Assembly: GCA_964454025.1 (NCBI GenBank) | Contig: CAYVRP010000013.1 | Location: 1 to 64,000 of the forward strand | Reading direction: 5' to 3' | Length of the DNA: 64,000 bases | Origin: JAFGBI01 sp964454025 | Lineage (GTDB): Bacteria > Myxococcota_A > Polyangia > Polyangiales > Polyangiaceae | In this document: in pieces, positions 8,722-17,297 of the stretch | How positions within the stretch are numbered: position 1 is the stretch's first letter | Layout of the letters: every line of letters starts with the position of its first letter | Notes under the pieces: generated by a model | Database searches by the model: none | Told to the model about the DNA's origin: nothing | The model's input: only the letters and a program-made list of their open reading frames with translations | Made by a program: the position numbers and the translations under genes

Positions 8722-9384
8722 TCAGCCGCCGGCGCCGCCGGCGCCGAGGTCTTCGCTGTAGTCGAGGCACTCGGTGATGCAGTCGACTCCCGCGGTGGAC
8801 TCGGCATCGACGACGCAGTTGATGAGGTCGTTGGTTTCCGGCAACGGATCGTTCGCCTCGACGAGCACGGCCTCCGAGTCGCAGTTCGCCTCGTTCCAGT
8901 AGAGGGGATCGCCCTCCCCGGGCTCTTTCCAGGCCTTCTCGATGCAGCTCTGATAGCTCACGAACTCGTCGATGCAGTCGGGGGAGTCGTTCGGCCCCGT
9001 AACGTTTCCATCCGCGTCCTTGGGGCCGATGGTGTCCGTGGTTGCCGAGCAGGCCTCGAGCTGCGCCTCGCAGTTCAGCTGCATGCACTCGACGCAGCGG
9101 TTCGCCTCGACCGCGCCGCCGGTTCCTGTCTCGGCGCCGGCGCTGCCGCCGGTGGTCGTGGTGCCGCCGGTGGTCGTGGCGCCACCCGTGGTCGTGGTGC
9201 CGCCCGTGCCCCCGGCGGTTTCCGCGCCTCCCTCGGCCGGCTCACCGCCTTCTTCGTCACCGCCCTCCCCGACGTCGGCGCCACCGATGCCACCGTCGTC
9301 CGGATCACCCTCGCTGATGGTGCAGGCGACCGCCACGGACCCAATGACCAGACCCAAGCTCGCGAATTTCAGCCAAGACCTCAT
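8722..9384 (-). CDS. Lipoprotein with Thr/Gly-rich linker and Cys-containing domain
   Basis: 220 residues. The start is ATG 9384, because a GGGAG sequence sits 6 bases upstream of it; ATG 9390 and a more distal start lack that spacing. The signal peptide MRSWLKFASLGLVIGSVAVAC ends in a possible lipobox. Residues 24-85 are an acidic then (TTGG)-rich linker (GGTGGTTTTGGATTTGGTTT). The C-terminal 130 residues contain about eight cysteines (CVECMQLNCEAQLEAC; CIDEFVSYQSC; CVVDAES...CITECL), likely forming disulfides outside the cytoplasm. This linker-plus-Cys-domain layout is common among myxobacterial lipoproteins. The function is unknown. Confidence 0.8.
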   Translation of the reverse strand: MRSWLKFASLGLVIGSVAVACTISEGDPDDGGIGGADVGEGGDEEGGEPAEGGAETAGGTGGTTTTGGATTTGGTTTTGGSAGAETGTGGAVEANRCVECMQLNCEAQLEACSATTDTIGPKDADGNVTGPNDSPDCIDEFVSYQSCIEKAWKEPGEGDPLYWNEANCDSEAVLVEANDPLPETNDLINCVVDAESTAGVDCITECLDYSEDLGAGGAGG

Positions 9385-9741
9385 TTCCATCTCCCTTTGG
9401 TACCCCGCGAGGCGCGGCACCGTTTCGCTCACCCTCGTTCTACCGGCGACTGCTGCCGTTGCAAGTCCAGGCCAGGCCGTCCCGACCCGGTCGAATTCCC
9501 CTCGTCGTGGCGAGGTAGCCGTCGTCGTGCCGCCGCTCGGGCGGCACCCGCGGCGGGCAATCTAGCGGCTCGACGGACATAGAGTCAAACGCGCGGCCGG
9601 GGATTTGCGGCGGCAACGCTGGATGGACGGGGCAGCGGGGTCGCCTATTCTCCGGCCGCGGTAGCCCAACCAACGCTCGCGGCCGCGGCGCCGCCCACCC
9701 CGCGTTCCGCGCCGGCAGTCACGAAAACCGGGCGCCCGCGC
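9385..9741. other. Intergenic region, no gene supported
   Basis: 357 bases between the end of lnt and the start of the lipoprotein gene, both read on the minus strand; it should hold the lipoprotein promoter. One GC inverted repeat is seen, CGGCCGCG at 9653-9660 with CGCGGCCG at 9678-9685 (17-base loop). It may end lnt transcription, but it has no U-tract and such words are frequent at this base composition. Confidence 0.4.
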
Positions 9742-11511
9742 TCAATCGTCGGGGGCCGGCGGGGCGCCACTCCGCTTCGCGACTGATTGTTCGTCGCCGG
9801 CCTGGGCGAGAGCCTCCGCGTCCCCCGATGGCGCGCCAGCCGGCCGGTCGCTGGTCGTCTCCTGATGCAGGACGCTTACCGCAGCGGGTTGCTGCCGGCG
9901 CTCCCGCGACGTCACGTCCCCACCGGGGGCGGCGCGGAAGCCCGCCGCGAGCACGGCCAGCGCGAGCAGCCACCAGGGCAGGTTGCCGAGCAGCGCGAAG
10001 GGCGTGTCGGCGCGCATCCACGCGATCTTGGCGGTGAAGGCCTCCTCGCGGAAGGTCCCGCCGTGCCTGATCGTGCGGCCCACCGGATCCACGAAGCCGC
10101 TCACGCCGCTGTTCGTGGAGCGGACCAGGAACCGGCGGTGCTCGACGGCCCGGAGCTTGGCGAGCGCGAAGTGGATCCATGGCTCGGTGGAGTCGCCGAA
10201 CCAGGCGTCGTTGGTCATGTTGACGAGCAGGTCCGGGGTTCCGCTGCGCACGATGCGGTTGACGAACGCGGGCAGGATGTCCTCGTAGCAGATGAAGAGC
10301 GCGATCTGCCGGTCGCCCAGCGGGAGCGGGCGCAGGGACTCGCCGGGGGAGAAGCGCCCGGAATTGGGGGACCAGTCGTAGAGGATCGGCAAGGCCTCTC
10401 CGAACGGGAGGTACTCGCCGAAGGCGAGGAGGTAGTGCTTGTCGTAGCGGCAATCAGGGCAGACGACGCCGTCCGCGTCCGCGAGCAAGGCGGAGTTGAA
10501 CAGGGCGTACTGGCGAGGACCGGGGACCGGGCGGTAGAGCACGGCCCCGACGATGGCCGGGACGCCGAGCCTTCCGGTCACGCGTTCGCGCAGCGCCTCG
10601 GCGGCCTCCGCCTCCGGTAGCGCTGACATCACCGAGGTTTCGCTCCAGACCACCAGGTCGAGCGGGCCCGACTCCCGGAGCTGGCGGGTCAGGCGCAGGT
10701 GGCGACGGAGCCCCTCCGCCTTCTCCGCGCGCTTGCCGAAGAGGCTCATGTTGGCCTGCACGATGCCCACCGTGGCCTGAGGCGCGGCGGCGACGGCGGC
10801 GTCCACCTGGGGGATGCGGATCGCGCCGTAGAGCAGGGCGCCGACGACCAACGCGGCGGCGCGCGCGCTGCGGCGCCAGCGCTCCGTTCGCGCGGCAGCG
10901 CGAGCCCGGGGACGCACCGCGGTCGCCGCGTGTCGGTCCTCCAGCCACCCCAGGACCGGCTCCGCGAGGGCGAGGTTGGCCGCTACCAGCACCAGCGCCA
11001 CCGCGATGGGGCCACCGAGCTCGGCGATCTGCAGGAAGGCCGGCACCTGATGGACCGTCGCCGCGTAGGTCCAGGGAAAAAGCAGCGGGAAGGCGAGCTC
11101 GCTGGCGGCGAACGCGGCGGCGAAGACGAGCCCGGGGGGCCAGCCGCGGCGGGTCGCGCGAGCGAAGAGCCAGCCGCAGAGCGCCATCCTTCCCGCCTGG
11201 TAGCCGGAGAGAAGGGCGACCAGGAGCCAGCACACGGGTGCCGGAAAGCCGCTGAACGTCACCAGCATCTCGTTCAGCCAGTAGAAGCCGAAGAGGGTCA
11301 TGGTGAAGCCGGCCACCCACCCCGACGCCGTCGCGCGGCCCACGGTCGCGCCCCGCAGCGCGACGATGAGCGGCACCAGCGCGACGAAGGAGAGCGGCCA
11401 CAGGTCCACCCCCGGGAACGCCAGGAAATAGGCGAACCCCGAGGCGAACGCGAGCGCGTGCGCGGTCCGGCAGCCGACGAGCGGTGCGGTCGGGGAGACG
11501 GCAGCGCTCAC
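9742..11511 (-). CDS. lnt: Apolipoprotein N-acyltransferase
   Basis: 589 residues from GTG 11511. Lnt transfers the third acyl chain to the N-terminal Cys of lipoproteins in the inner membrane. The first 270 residues hold six or more membrane helices (ALAFASGFAYFLAFPGVDLW, PAPVCWLLVALLSGY, and others). The periplasmic nitrilase-like domain follows, with the catalytic triad in context: Glu in LDLVVWSETSVMS, Lys in YDKHYLLAFGEYLPFGE and Cys in IALFICYEDILPAF. One more helix lies near residue 520 (PWWLLALAVLAAGF). A hydrophilic tail of about 60 residues makes it longer than the E. coli enzyme (512). The start overlaps the stop of the upstream small lipoprotein gene (GTGA), which fits translational coupling and rules out the longer frame that begins at 11715. 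Confidence 0.96.
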   Translation of the reverse strand: MSAAVSPTAPLVGCRTAHALAFASGFAYFLAFPGVDLWPLSFVALVPLIVALRGATVGRATASGWVAGFTMTLFGFYWLNEMLVTFSGFPAPVCWLLVALLSGYQAGRMALCGWLFARATRRGWPPGLVFAAAFAASELAFPLLFPWTYAATVHQVPAFLQIAELGGPIAVALVLVAANLALAEPVLGWLEDRHAATAVRPRARAAARTERWRRSARAAALVVGALLYGAIRIPQVDAAVAAAPQATVGIVQANMSLFGKRAEKAEGLRRHLRLTRQLRESGPLDLVVWSETSVMSALPEAEAAEALRERVTGRLGVPAIVGAVLYRPVPGPRQYALFNSALLADADGVVCPDCRYDKHYLLAFGEYLPFGEALPILYDWSPNSGRFSPGESLRPLPLGDRQIALFICYEDILPAFVNRIVRSGTPDLLVNMTNDAWFGDSTEPWIHFALAKLRAVEHRRFLVRSTNSGVSGFVDPVGRTIRHGGTFREEAFTAKIAWMRADTPFALLGNLPWWLLALAVLAAGFRAAPGGDVTSRERRQQPAAVSVLHQETTSDRPAGAPSGDAEALAQAGDEQSVAKRSGAPPAPDD

Positions 11512-11762
11512 GGTGTGCCCACGGGCGGGGGTGCGGGCTCGAGCGGCCGTCCCGTCGCGGGAAGTGGCTCGGAAGCAGCCGGCCGCGGGGTTGCTGGCTC
11601 CGCCGTCGGCGCGGGGACGCGGCCAGCGGAGGCGACGGACGAGCCGACCACGCCGGGACCGGGAGGCGTGCGGGCCGCCTCCGCGTCGCGCGTGGGGGCC
11701 GTGAGGTCGGCGCAAGCCAGGTGCCCGAGGGCGGCGAGGAGCAGGGCCGTGTGAGCGCGCAT
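11508..11762 (-). CDS. Small Pro/Ala-rich lipoprotein
   Basis: 84 residues. The signal peptide MRAHTALLLAALGHLAC ends in lipobox HLAC at Cys 17; the mature part is an Ala/Pro/Thr/Glu-rich low-complexity chain with no predicted fold. Its stop overlaps the GTG start of lnt by four bases (GTGA). A lipoprotein co-translated with the enzyme that matures lipoproteins is notable, although its role is not visible from sequence. The hybrid kinase gene starts divergently 163 bases away. Confidence 0.6.
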   Translation of the reverse strand: MRAHTALLLAALGHLACADLTAPTRDAEAARTPPGPGVVGSSVASAGRVPAPTAEPATPRPAASEPLPATGRPLEPAPPPVGTP

Positions 11763-11925
11763 GGGGGCCTAGTTACGGCGGAGCCCTGCTGCGGCGCAAG
11801 AGTTGCGTGGGCTCGGCGCCAGAAGGCCAGCCGCGCTGGTGCTCGGGGCGGCACCTCCCGGCGCCGCGGTCGTCCGGCGGCGCCGCCTTGCCAGCCGAGG
11901 CCTTGACGAGAATGATGCGTCGAGG

Positions 11926-13152
11926 ATGTCCACCATCCTGCACATCGAGGACGATCCGGCCAACCGCCTGCTGGTGAGGAAGCTGCTCGTGCCGCATGGC
12001 TTCGAGGTGATCGACGCGGTGGACGGTCTCGACGGGATCCGCAAGGCCCGGGCACACCGGCCCGACCTCGTCCTCGTCGACATCGCCATCCCGGCGATGG
12101 ACGGCTACGAGGTGACGTTGCGGCTACGCGCAGAGCCGGAGCTGCATGGCGTCCCCATCGTGGCGATCACGGCCGAGGGTAGCCGGGAGGCCAGCCTCGC
12201 GGTGGGTTGCGACGGGTTCCTCCAGAAGCCCATCGATGCACGCTCCTTCGCGCGCGAGCTCCGCGGCTTCCTCACCGGGCGCCGCGAGGCCAGCGAGCCG
12301 GCGCGGACCGACGCCCACCTGCGCGCTCAGAGCCAGCGGATCGTCGCCCACCTCGAGGAGAAGATCGCCGAGCTCAGCGCGGCGAACCAGCAGCTCCGGG
12401 AGGTCGCCGAGGCCCGCAAGGCCTTCTACCGGAACGTCTCTCACGAGCTCGCGACCCCGATGACTCCCATCGTCGGGTACGTGAAGCTGCTCCGGGACGG
12501 CGAGCTCGGACCGCTCAGCACCGCCCAAGGCAAGGCGCTCGGCGCGCTCGACGACTGCGTCCAGCGGCTCCGCGGGCTGATCGAGAACCTGCTCGACGTC
12601 ACGGCGCTCGAAACGGGCAAGCTCCGGTTCGCGCTCCACGAGTACGATCTGGTCGAGGTCGTCCGCCGGGTGGTCGACCGGTACGCCGAGCCGATCAGCC
12701 AGAAGCCCTGCCAGCTGCTGCTCGAGCTGCCGGAGGCGCTGCCGGGGCTCGGCGATGGGGCACGGATCGGGCGTGCGCTCGAACAGCTGCTCGACAACGC
12801 GGTGAAGTTCACGCCGGCCGGAGGTGCTATCGGGGTGCGGGCCCGCCGCGGATCGGGCGGTGCGTTCGAGGTGTGCGTGGCGGACACCGGGCCCGGACTG
12901 CCGGCGGGGGTCCTCGAGCGGGTGTTCGAGCCCTTCTACCAGGTCGATGCATCCCCCACGCGGAGCCACGGGGGCACCGGCGTCGGGCTCGCCATCGCCC
13001 GCGGGATCATCGAGGGGCACGGGGGGATGGCTCGTGCCGAGTCGCCCTCGCCCGTGGTGATCGCGGGCAGGGCACTCGGGGGGGCCGCCTTTCACCTGCT
13101 CTTCCCCGCGAGGCCGTCGTCCTCGGCCTCCGTCGTCATCGCCGGCCGCTGA
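11926..13152 (+). CDS. Hybrid response regulator-histidine kinase
   Basis: 408 residues from ATG 11926. Residues 1-120 are a receiver domain: acidic pair E8-D9, phosphoacceptor D52 (LVLVDIAIPAMDG), T82 and K101 (FLQKPID). A coiled-coil linker (residues 130-165, LEEKIAELSAANQQLREV) leads to HisKA with H173 in YRNVSHELATPMTPIVGY, then HATPase_c with the N box EQLLDNAVKFTP, G1 CVADTGPGLPAG, F box ERVFEPFYQV and G2 HGGTGVGLAIARGIIE. There is no membrane helix or sensor domain, so it is cytoplasmic and likely driven by another kinase through its receiver, a common myxobacterial layout. No cognate partner is adjacent. Confidence 0.93.
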   Translation: MSTILHIEDDPANRLLVRKLLVPHGFEVIDAVDGLDGIRKARAHRPDLVLVDIAIPAMDGYEVTLRLRAEPELHGVPIVAITAEGSREASLAVGCDGFLQKPIDARSFARELRGFLTGRREASEPARTDAHLRAQSQRIVAHLEEKIAELSAANQQLREVAEARKAFYRNVSHELATPMTPIVGYVKLLRDGELGPLSTAQGKALGALDDCVQRLRGLIENLLDVTALETGKLRFALHEYDLVEVVRRVVDRYAEPISQKPCQLLLELPEALPGLGDGARIGRALEQLLDNAVKFTPAGGAIGVRARRGSGGAFEVCVADTGPGLPAGVLERVFEPFYQVDASPTRSHGGTGVGLAIARGIIEGHGGMARAESPSPVVIAGRALGGAAFHLLFPARPSSSASVVIAGR

Positions 13153-13278
13153 CGGACGAACCCCGCGGTCCGTGCGACCGGGCGAGGGGCCCTCGAGCGT
13201 TTCCTTCGCGACGGGTTGATCTCTCTGAATGCGCCTCGCGGTTGCCCCGTAAGTTTCGGTAAGGAAACGATTTTATCA

Positions 13279-13300
13279 GGAGCTGCCGGCCCGCAGCTCC
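13279..13300. terminator. Perfect 8-bp hairpin between convergent genes
   Basis: GGAGCTGC and GCAGCTCC pair perfectly around a 6-base loop. It lies between the end of the hybrid kinase gene (13152) and the end of the minus-strand methyltransferase gene (13400), so it could stop transcription from both sides. The surrounding 13200-13400 stretch is noticeably lower in GC. No U-tract follows on either strand. Confidence 0.4.
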
Positions 13301-13399
13301 GCGCCATTGAATGGAACCGAGGCCCCCATTGCTCTGCACGCGCGTCCAGGTCACCTGCGACCCCTCACGAAATCGAGAAGTTGCTTCAGGTAATATGCC

Positions 13400-14212
13400 T
13401 CAAGTGCTCGACTTCAAACGGCTTTGTGATACGGCATAGAGCGAGACGGCCGCCGCGACCGAGGCGTTGAGGGAGTCTATCGCACCGGGTCGCACGACCG
13501 AAGCGAACTGCGAGCAGGCGCGGCGAATGGATCGCCGGAGTCCCTCGTGCTCGCTACCGATCACGAGCACGGTGGGGCCGGTGAGATCGCAGCTCGCGAT
13601 GGGGGTTTCGGCGCGAGCCTCGAGCCCGATGACCTGTACGCCGCGGGACCTCGCGGCGTCGAGCCAGCCCGCAAGAGAGGCGACTCGGCAGAGCGTGGCG
13701 TGCTCGATGGCCCCCGCCGAGGCACGGAAGGTAGCGGCGGTGAGGGGCGCCGAGGCGTGCTCCGGCCAGACGATTGGCGCGGCCGCCATTGCCACCGCGC
13801 TGCGGATGGTCGCGCCGAAATTCTGTGGGTCTTGGATCTGGTCCAGGGCCAGCGCGATCAGCGACGGGCGGTCGAGCAGCAGCTCGGCGTCCGCCAGCTC
13901 CAGCGGAGGTGCCCAGGCGAGCGTCCCCTGATGCTGAATACCTCCGGACAGGCGGTCGAGCGCGGCAGCGCTGAGGCGGGCGACCGGCCGGACGCCGTGG
14001 TCGCGGGCGAAGCGCGCGAGGGCGTCGAGCCGGGGCTGTGGCCGAGCATCGATCGCCAACCGGAAGAGCGATGGTCCCCGGATGCGAATCGCCTCCCGGA
14101 CCGGCTGCAGCCCGGCGATCAGCCGCTCCGCGGGCGCCCCCGCGCCCGGCCGCGGGCGGCTGCGCGGGCGGGGGGCCGGGGGAGCGCCGCCACCCCGTTC
14201 AGGGGGCGGCAT
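13400..14212 (-). CDS. TrmH/SpoU-family rRNA 2'-O-methyltransferase (RlmB-like)
   Basis: 270 residues. It should methylate a ribose 2'-OH in RNA; RlmB modifies G2251 of 23S rRNA. A Pro/Arg-rich N-terminus (1-27) is followed by the substrate-binding domain (LIAGLQPVREAIR) and the SPOUT domain with all three family motifs: ALDQIQDPQNFGATIRSA, LVIGSEHEGLRRSIRRAC and SLNASVAAAVSLYAVSQ (knot-forming, SAM binding). The asparagine-rich NFGA and SEHEGL motifs are intact. Family assignment is firm; the exact target nucleotide is not. The start overlaps the pyrF stop by 14 bases, so the pair is probably coupled. Confidence 0.9.
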   Translation of the reverse strand: MPPPERGGGAPPAPRPRSRPRPGAGAPAERLIAGLQPVREAIRIRGPSLFRLAIDARPQPRLDALARFARDHGVRPVARLSAAALDRLSGGIQHQGTLAWAPPLELADAELLLDRPSLIALALDQIQDPQNFGATIRSAVAMAAAPIVWPEHASAPLTAATFRASAGAIEHATLCRVASLAGWLDAARSRGVQVIGLEARAETPIASCDLTGPTVLVIGSEHEGLRRSIRRACSQFASVVRPGAIDSLNASVAAAVSLYAVSQSRLKSST

Positions 14213-14939
14213 CGGCCGCTCCGGCGATCTGCTCCACGATGGTTCGCGCTGCCTGCGCCGGATCGGCGGCGTCCCGGATCGGGCGGCCGACGACCAGCAG
14301 CGAGGCGCCGTCCCGCACAGCGCTGGCGGGCGTCGCGACTCGCTTCTGGTCGTCGTCGCCGGGCCCGGCGAGGCGGATCCCGGGCGTCACGAGGACCGCG
14401 GCGGGCCCCACCTCGCGGCGCAGCAGGGCGACCTCTGCCGCGGAGCACACCAGCCCGGGAACGCCGGCGTCGCGCGCCAGGAGCGCGCGCCTCAGCGCCT
14501 GCTCCGCCGGTGACTCTGCTACGCCCACCGCCGCGAGGTCACGTGCGTCGAGCGAAGTGAGGACGGTCACCGCGAGCAGGGTCAGCGTCGAACCTGACGC
14601 GGCGCGGACGGCGGCGTCCAGCATCGCGCGGCCACCCGCCGCGTGCAGCGTGAGGTAACGGACGCCGTGGCTGACCGCCGAGCGCACGGCGCGCTCGACC
14701 GTCGCCGGGATGTCGTGCAGCTTCAGGTCCAGGAAGACGTCGCAACCGAGGTCGGCCCCGAGGGAAACCGCCGCCGGTCCCTCCCGTACGAACAGCTCGA
14801 GCCCGACCTTGAGCACGCCGACGCTCGGCGCCACGCGCTTGGCCCCCTCGCGCGCCGCCTCGAGCGTGGGGTAGTCGAGCGCGTAGACCAGCCGACGGCG
14901 GGCGGCCTCGAACGACGGCGTGGCGGCGGAGGAGGTCAT
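14199..14939 (-). CDS. pyrF: Orotidine 5'-phosphate decarboxylase
   Basis: 246 residues from ATG 14939 (MTSSAATPSFEAARRRLVYALD). It decarboxylates OMP to UMP, the last step of UMP synthesis. The TIM-barrel motifs are visible: LVYALDYPTLEAAREGAKRV, VLKVGLELFVREG, the catalytic DVFLDLKLHDIPATVERAV (Asp-x-Lys-x2-Asp), LTLHAAGGRAMLDAAV, VLVTPGIRLAG and VVGRPIRDAADP. The frame is open to 15026 but the extra residues are Pro/Arg-rich and unlike the family. It lies upstream of and overlaps the rRNA methyltransferase gene. Confidence 0.96.
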   Translation of the reverse strand: MTSSAATPSFEAARRRLVYALDYPTLEAAREGAKRVAPSVGVLKVGLELFVREGPAAVSLGADLGCDVFLDLKLHDIPATVERAVRSAVSHGVRYLTLHAAGGRAMLDAAVRAASGSTLTLLAVTVLTSLDARDLAAVGVAESPAEQALRRALLARDAGVPGLVCSAAEVALLRREVGPAAVLVTPGIRLAGPGDDDQKRVATPASAVRDGASLLVVGRPIRDAADPAQAARTIVEQIAGAADAAP

Positions 14940-15035
14940 CGGCGAGGGGAGGGGCGACGAGCCAGCGACGCACGCCGCTGCGGTTGGCCGAGGCTGACGC
15001 ACGCGGGGGGGCGGGGGGGGCGCCACGAGCCCGCG

Positions 15036-15782
15036 TCAGAGGCAGGAGCAGAGAGGGTCGCCGGGCGGGCAGACGCAGGGCTTGGCCGCGCCCCCGCCGG
15101 CGGGCTTGGCCGCGCCCCCGCCACCCTGGATCTTCTTGGCCTCCTGCTTCGTCTTGGCGAGCTGGGCCTCAAGCTTGGCCCGCTCCGCCTCGTCCTTGGT
15201 GGAGGCGAGCTGATCCGCGAGGGCCTTCTGCTTGCGCTCGTTCTCTTCCATCGCGCGCTGGAGCCGCTCCTTCTCGGCCTCGATCGCCTGGCGCTGGGCC
15301 TCGAGGGCTGCCTCCTTGGCCTTCTGCTGCTTCGACCAGTTGTTGAAGGCGACGCCGCCGCCGATGCCCCCGACGAGGAGCACCACCCCGAGCCCGATGG
15401 CGGCCATCTTCAGCTTCTTCTTGGAGCGGTCCTGGGCCAGCACGGCGAGCTGCTGCTCGTGGGCCTGGGCGGCCGCGAGCGCCTCCATCTTGGCGCGGTG
15501 CTCGGCGTCGGCGCGGGCCTTCTCGAGCTCGCCCCGCTGAATCGCCTCGAGGCGCGCCGCCTCCTCCCGCCGGCGCTGCTCCTCGAGGCGTCGGGCCTCC
15601 TCCTCCGCCTGCAGCCGGGCTTCCTCGGCCTCCCGCCGGGCCCGCTCTTCGGCGGCGCGGCGCTCGGCCTCGGCGCGAGCCCGGGCCTCCTTCTCGGCTT
15701 CTTCGGCCCTGATCCGATCCTCTTCGAGGTTCATCAGCTCCTTGAGCGAGAAGAGAACCGAGCTTTCTTTCTGTTCGGCCAT
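15036..15782 (-). CDS. Coiled-coil single-pass membrane protein with CxC...CxC tail
   Basis: 248 residues from ATG 15782. Residues 25-118 form a long charged Glu/Ala/Arg coiled coil; KKKLK then precedes a membrane helix at about 125-146 (MAAIGLGVVLLVGGIGGGVA). A second coiled coil (150-220) follows, then a Gly/Ala/Lys linker and a terminus with C-x-C-x6-C-x-C (CVCPPGDPLCSCL). The Lys-rich flank suggests the N-terminal coil is cytoplasmic and the Cys tail outside. Coiled coils on both sides of the membrane fit a tethering or scaffolding role, but I do not recognise the family. Confidence 0.8.
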   Translation of the reverse strand: MAEQKESSVLFSLKELMNLEEDRIRAEEAEKEARARAEAERRAAEERARREAEEARLQAEEEARRLEEQRRREEAARLEAIQRGELEKARADAEHRAKMEALAAAQAHEQQLAVLAQDRSKKKLKMAAIGLGVVLLVGGIGGGVAFNNWSKQQKAKEAALEAQRQAIEAEKERLQRAMEENERKQKALADQLASTKDEAERAKLEAQLAKTKQEAKKIQGGGGAAKPAGGGAAKPCVCPPGDPLCSCL

Positions 15783-16200
15783 GGGCGTTCCTCGAGCGGC
15801 GTGGCTCACGGTGAGCTAACCGAGCCGGAGCCACGCCTGCGCATAGCAATCCGCAACGGATTTCTCAACCGAAGCGTGCGGCAAATGTAGACCAACTCGC
15901 GCTGCCGGCCCAGTACGCCGGCATCACGTCCGACCCGGACGGCGGGGGACTGCTTGGGGGGCCGCGCCGAACGGGTGGGGGCAGCCGGTCGGGGACCGTC
16001 GAAACCCGGCTCTTCGGGACGGGGACGCGGCCTCGAGCCTCGCGCGGTGTCCCCGGGGTGCCCCGGGGTTGGCCGGCTCCCGCCTGGCCTGGCGGCGTGC
16101 GGTCGAAAAATCCAGCCTGCGGCGACGCGACTCGCGGCCGGCGCACGCCACCACGCCGGGGTGAGGGGCGACCCGGGACGCGCGGACCACATGGGGGGCG
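15783..16200. other. Intergenic region, no gene supported
   Basis: 418 bases between the coiled-coil gene and the MCE gene, both on the minus strand. Short frames occur on both strands but overlap each other, are Arg/Pro-rich and lack start context. No tRNA-like or repeat structure was found. The part next to 15783 should contain the coiled-coil gene promoter and the part next to 16200 the end of the MCE operon. Confidence 0.5.
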
Positions 16201-17223
16201 TCACTCGCGCCAGAACAGCTTCCAGGGGTTGTGCCGGAGGTCGCGGAGCAGCTCCTGCAGATCGTCGTAGACCGCCTCGTCCATCACCAGCGCGCCGAGC
16301 GTGCCTTCGCCCCTCTTGACACGCGAAACCACGTCTCGCGCGTCATTGGCCGCGACCTTCACCGTGGCGGATGCGTCGGCGACGTTGCGGGTGATCTGCC
16401 GGTAGCGGTCGAGCTGCTCGTCGGCGGCGAGCGCCCCGGTGAGCTTCTTCGCGTCCTGGAGCACGGTGCGGGAGTCGTTCACGAGCGCCGGCAGATCGCG
16501 GTCGAGGGCCGCCGTGGCACGCTCGACGTTGTTCATGATCCGACCCACCTGCGGGCTGGTGACGTACCGCTCGCGGACCTCGCGCATCGTGTCGTTCGCC
16601 TCCATGGTCAGGCTCTCCGTGTTGCTCACGATGGCGTCGATCTTCTCCCGGTTGTTGCGGAAGAAATCGCCGGAGCCCTTGAGCGTGGCGTGCAGGCCGT
16701 CGAACGTCTCGGAGAGCTTGGTTTCGTTGCGCGAGATCCCCAAGTAGGCCTTGTGCAACAGGTCGTAGCCCTCGCTCAGCAACAGATCGAGCCGCGGGGG
16801 GCTCACGCCGGTGACGATGGCGCCGTCCCAGAGCACGGGGGCCTGGTTGGTGCCCGGCTCCACCGCCAGGAATTGCTCACCGAGGACGCCGCTCGAGGTC
16901 ACGAACCAGCGCGCGTTGGCGCGCAGGGCTTTCTGGTACTTCTGCTCGATGCGGGCCACGACGCGGATGGGGGGGACCGCCTCCTGGGTCGTCGGGTCGA
17001 CCTCGCCTCCGCGGAAATGCACCTCGGAGACGCGGCCGATCTGCATCCCGGCCAGGCGCACCGGCGCACCCGCCTGGAGGGACCCGGGGTTCTCGAAGTC
17101 CACGTAGACGGTCAGCGTCGGCTCCAGGGAGAGGCCGCCCATCACGACGATGAACCCGGCCAGCAGGGCGAGCGCCATCAGGATGAGCGCTCCGACCTTG
17201 GCCTCGATCGACCGCTGGGACAT
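16201..17223 (-). CDS. MCE-domain protein (MlaD-like)
   Basis: 340 residues from ATG 17223 (MSQRSIEAKVGALILMALAL). MCE proteins form hexameric rings or tubes that carry lipids between the membranes with an ABC transporter. One N-terminal helix (about 9-32) is followed by a single MCE domain (about 35-130: TVYVDFENPGSLQAGAPVRL, MQIGRVSEVHF, VTSSGVLGEQFLAVEP), then about 200 residues of largely helical heptad-like sequence (LSETFDGLHATLKGSG, VERATAALDRDLPALV), as in longer MCE proteins that build a helical tube. The ATPase gene lies 74 bases upstream and is presumably co-transcribed. The longer frame to 17805 overlaps that gene and is not used. Confidence 0.93.
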   Translation of the reverse strand: MSQRSIEAKVGALILMALALLAGFIVVMGGLSLEPTLTVYVDFENPGSLQAGAPVRLAGMQIGRVSEVHFRGGEVDPTTQEAVPPIRVVARIEQKYQKALRANARWFVTSSGVLGEQFLAVEPGTNQAPVLWDGAIVTGVSPPRLDLLLSEGYDLLHKAYLGISRNETKLSETFDGLHATLKGSGDFFRNNREKIDAIVSNTESLTMEANDTMREVRERYVTSPQVGRIMNNVERATAALDRDLPALVNDSRTVLQDAKKLTGALAADEQLDRYRQITRNVADASATVKVAANDARDVVSRVKRGEGTLGALVMDEAVYDDLQELLRDLRHNPWKLFWRE

Positions 17224-17297
17224 GGGGCTAGCGTGCCACGGGGGGGCGCGGAGGCGCCACGGGTGAGGGCGGTGGAGGGAACGGCGCGGGCCGGGGG

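Noticed and set aside
9653..9685. Inverted repeat as a terminator for lnt
   Set aside because: Short GC words with a 17-base loop and no U-tract; too likely by chance.
13216..13470. A short plus-strand frame in the lower-GC gap
   Set aside because: It crosses the end of the rRNA methyltransferase gene and a hairpin, with no coding signal.
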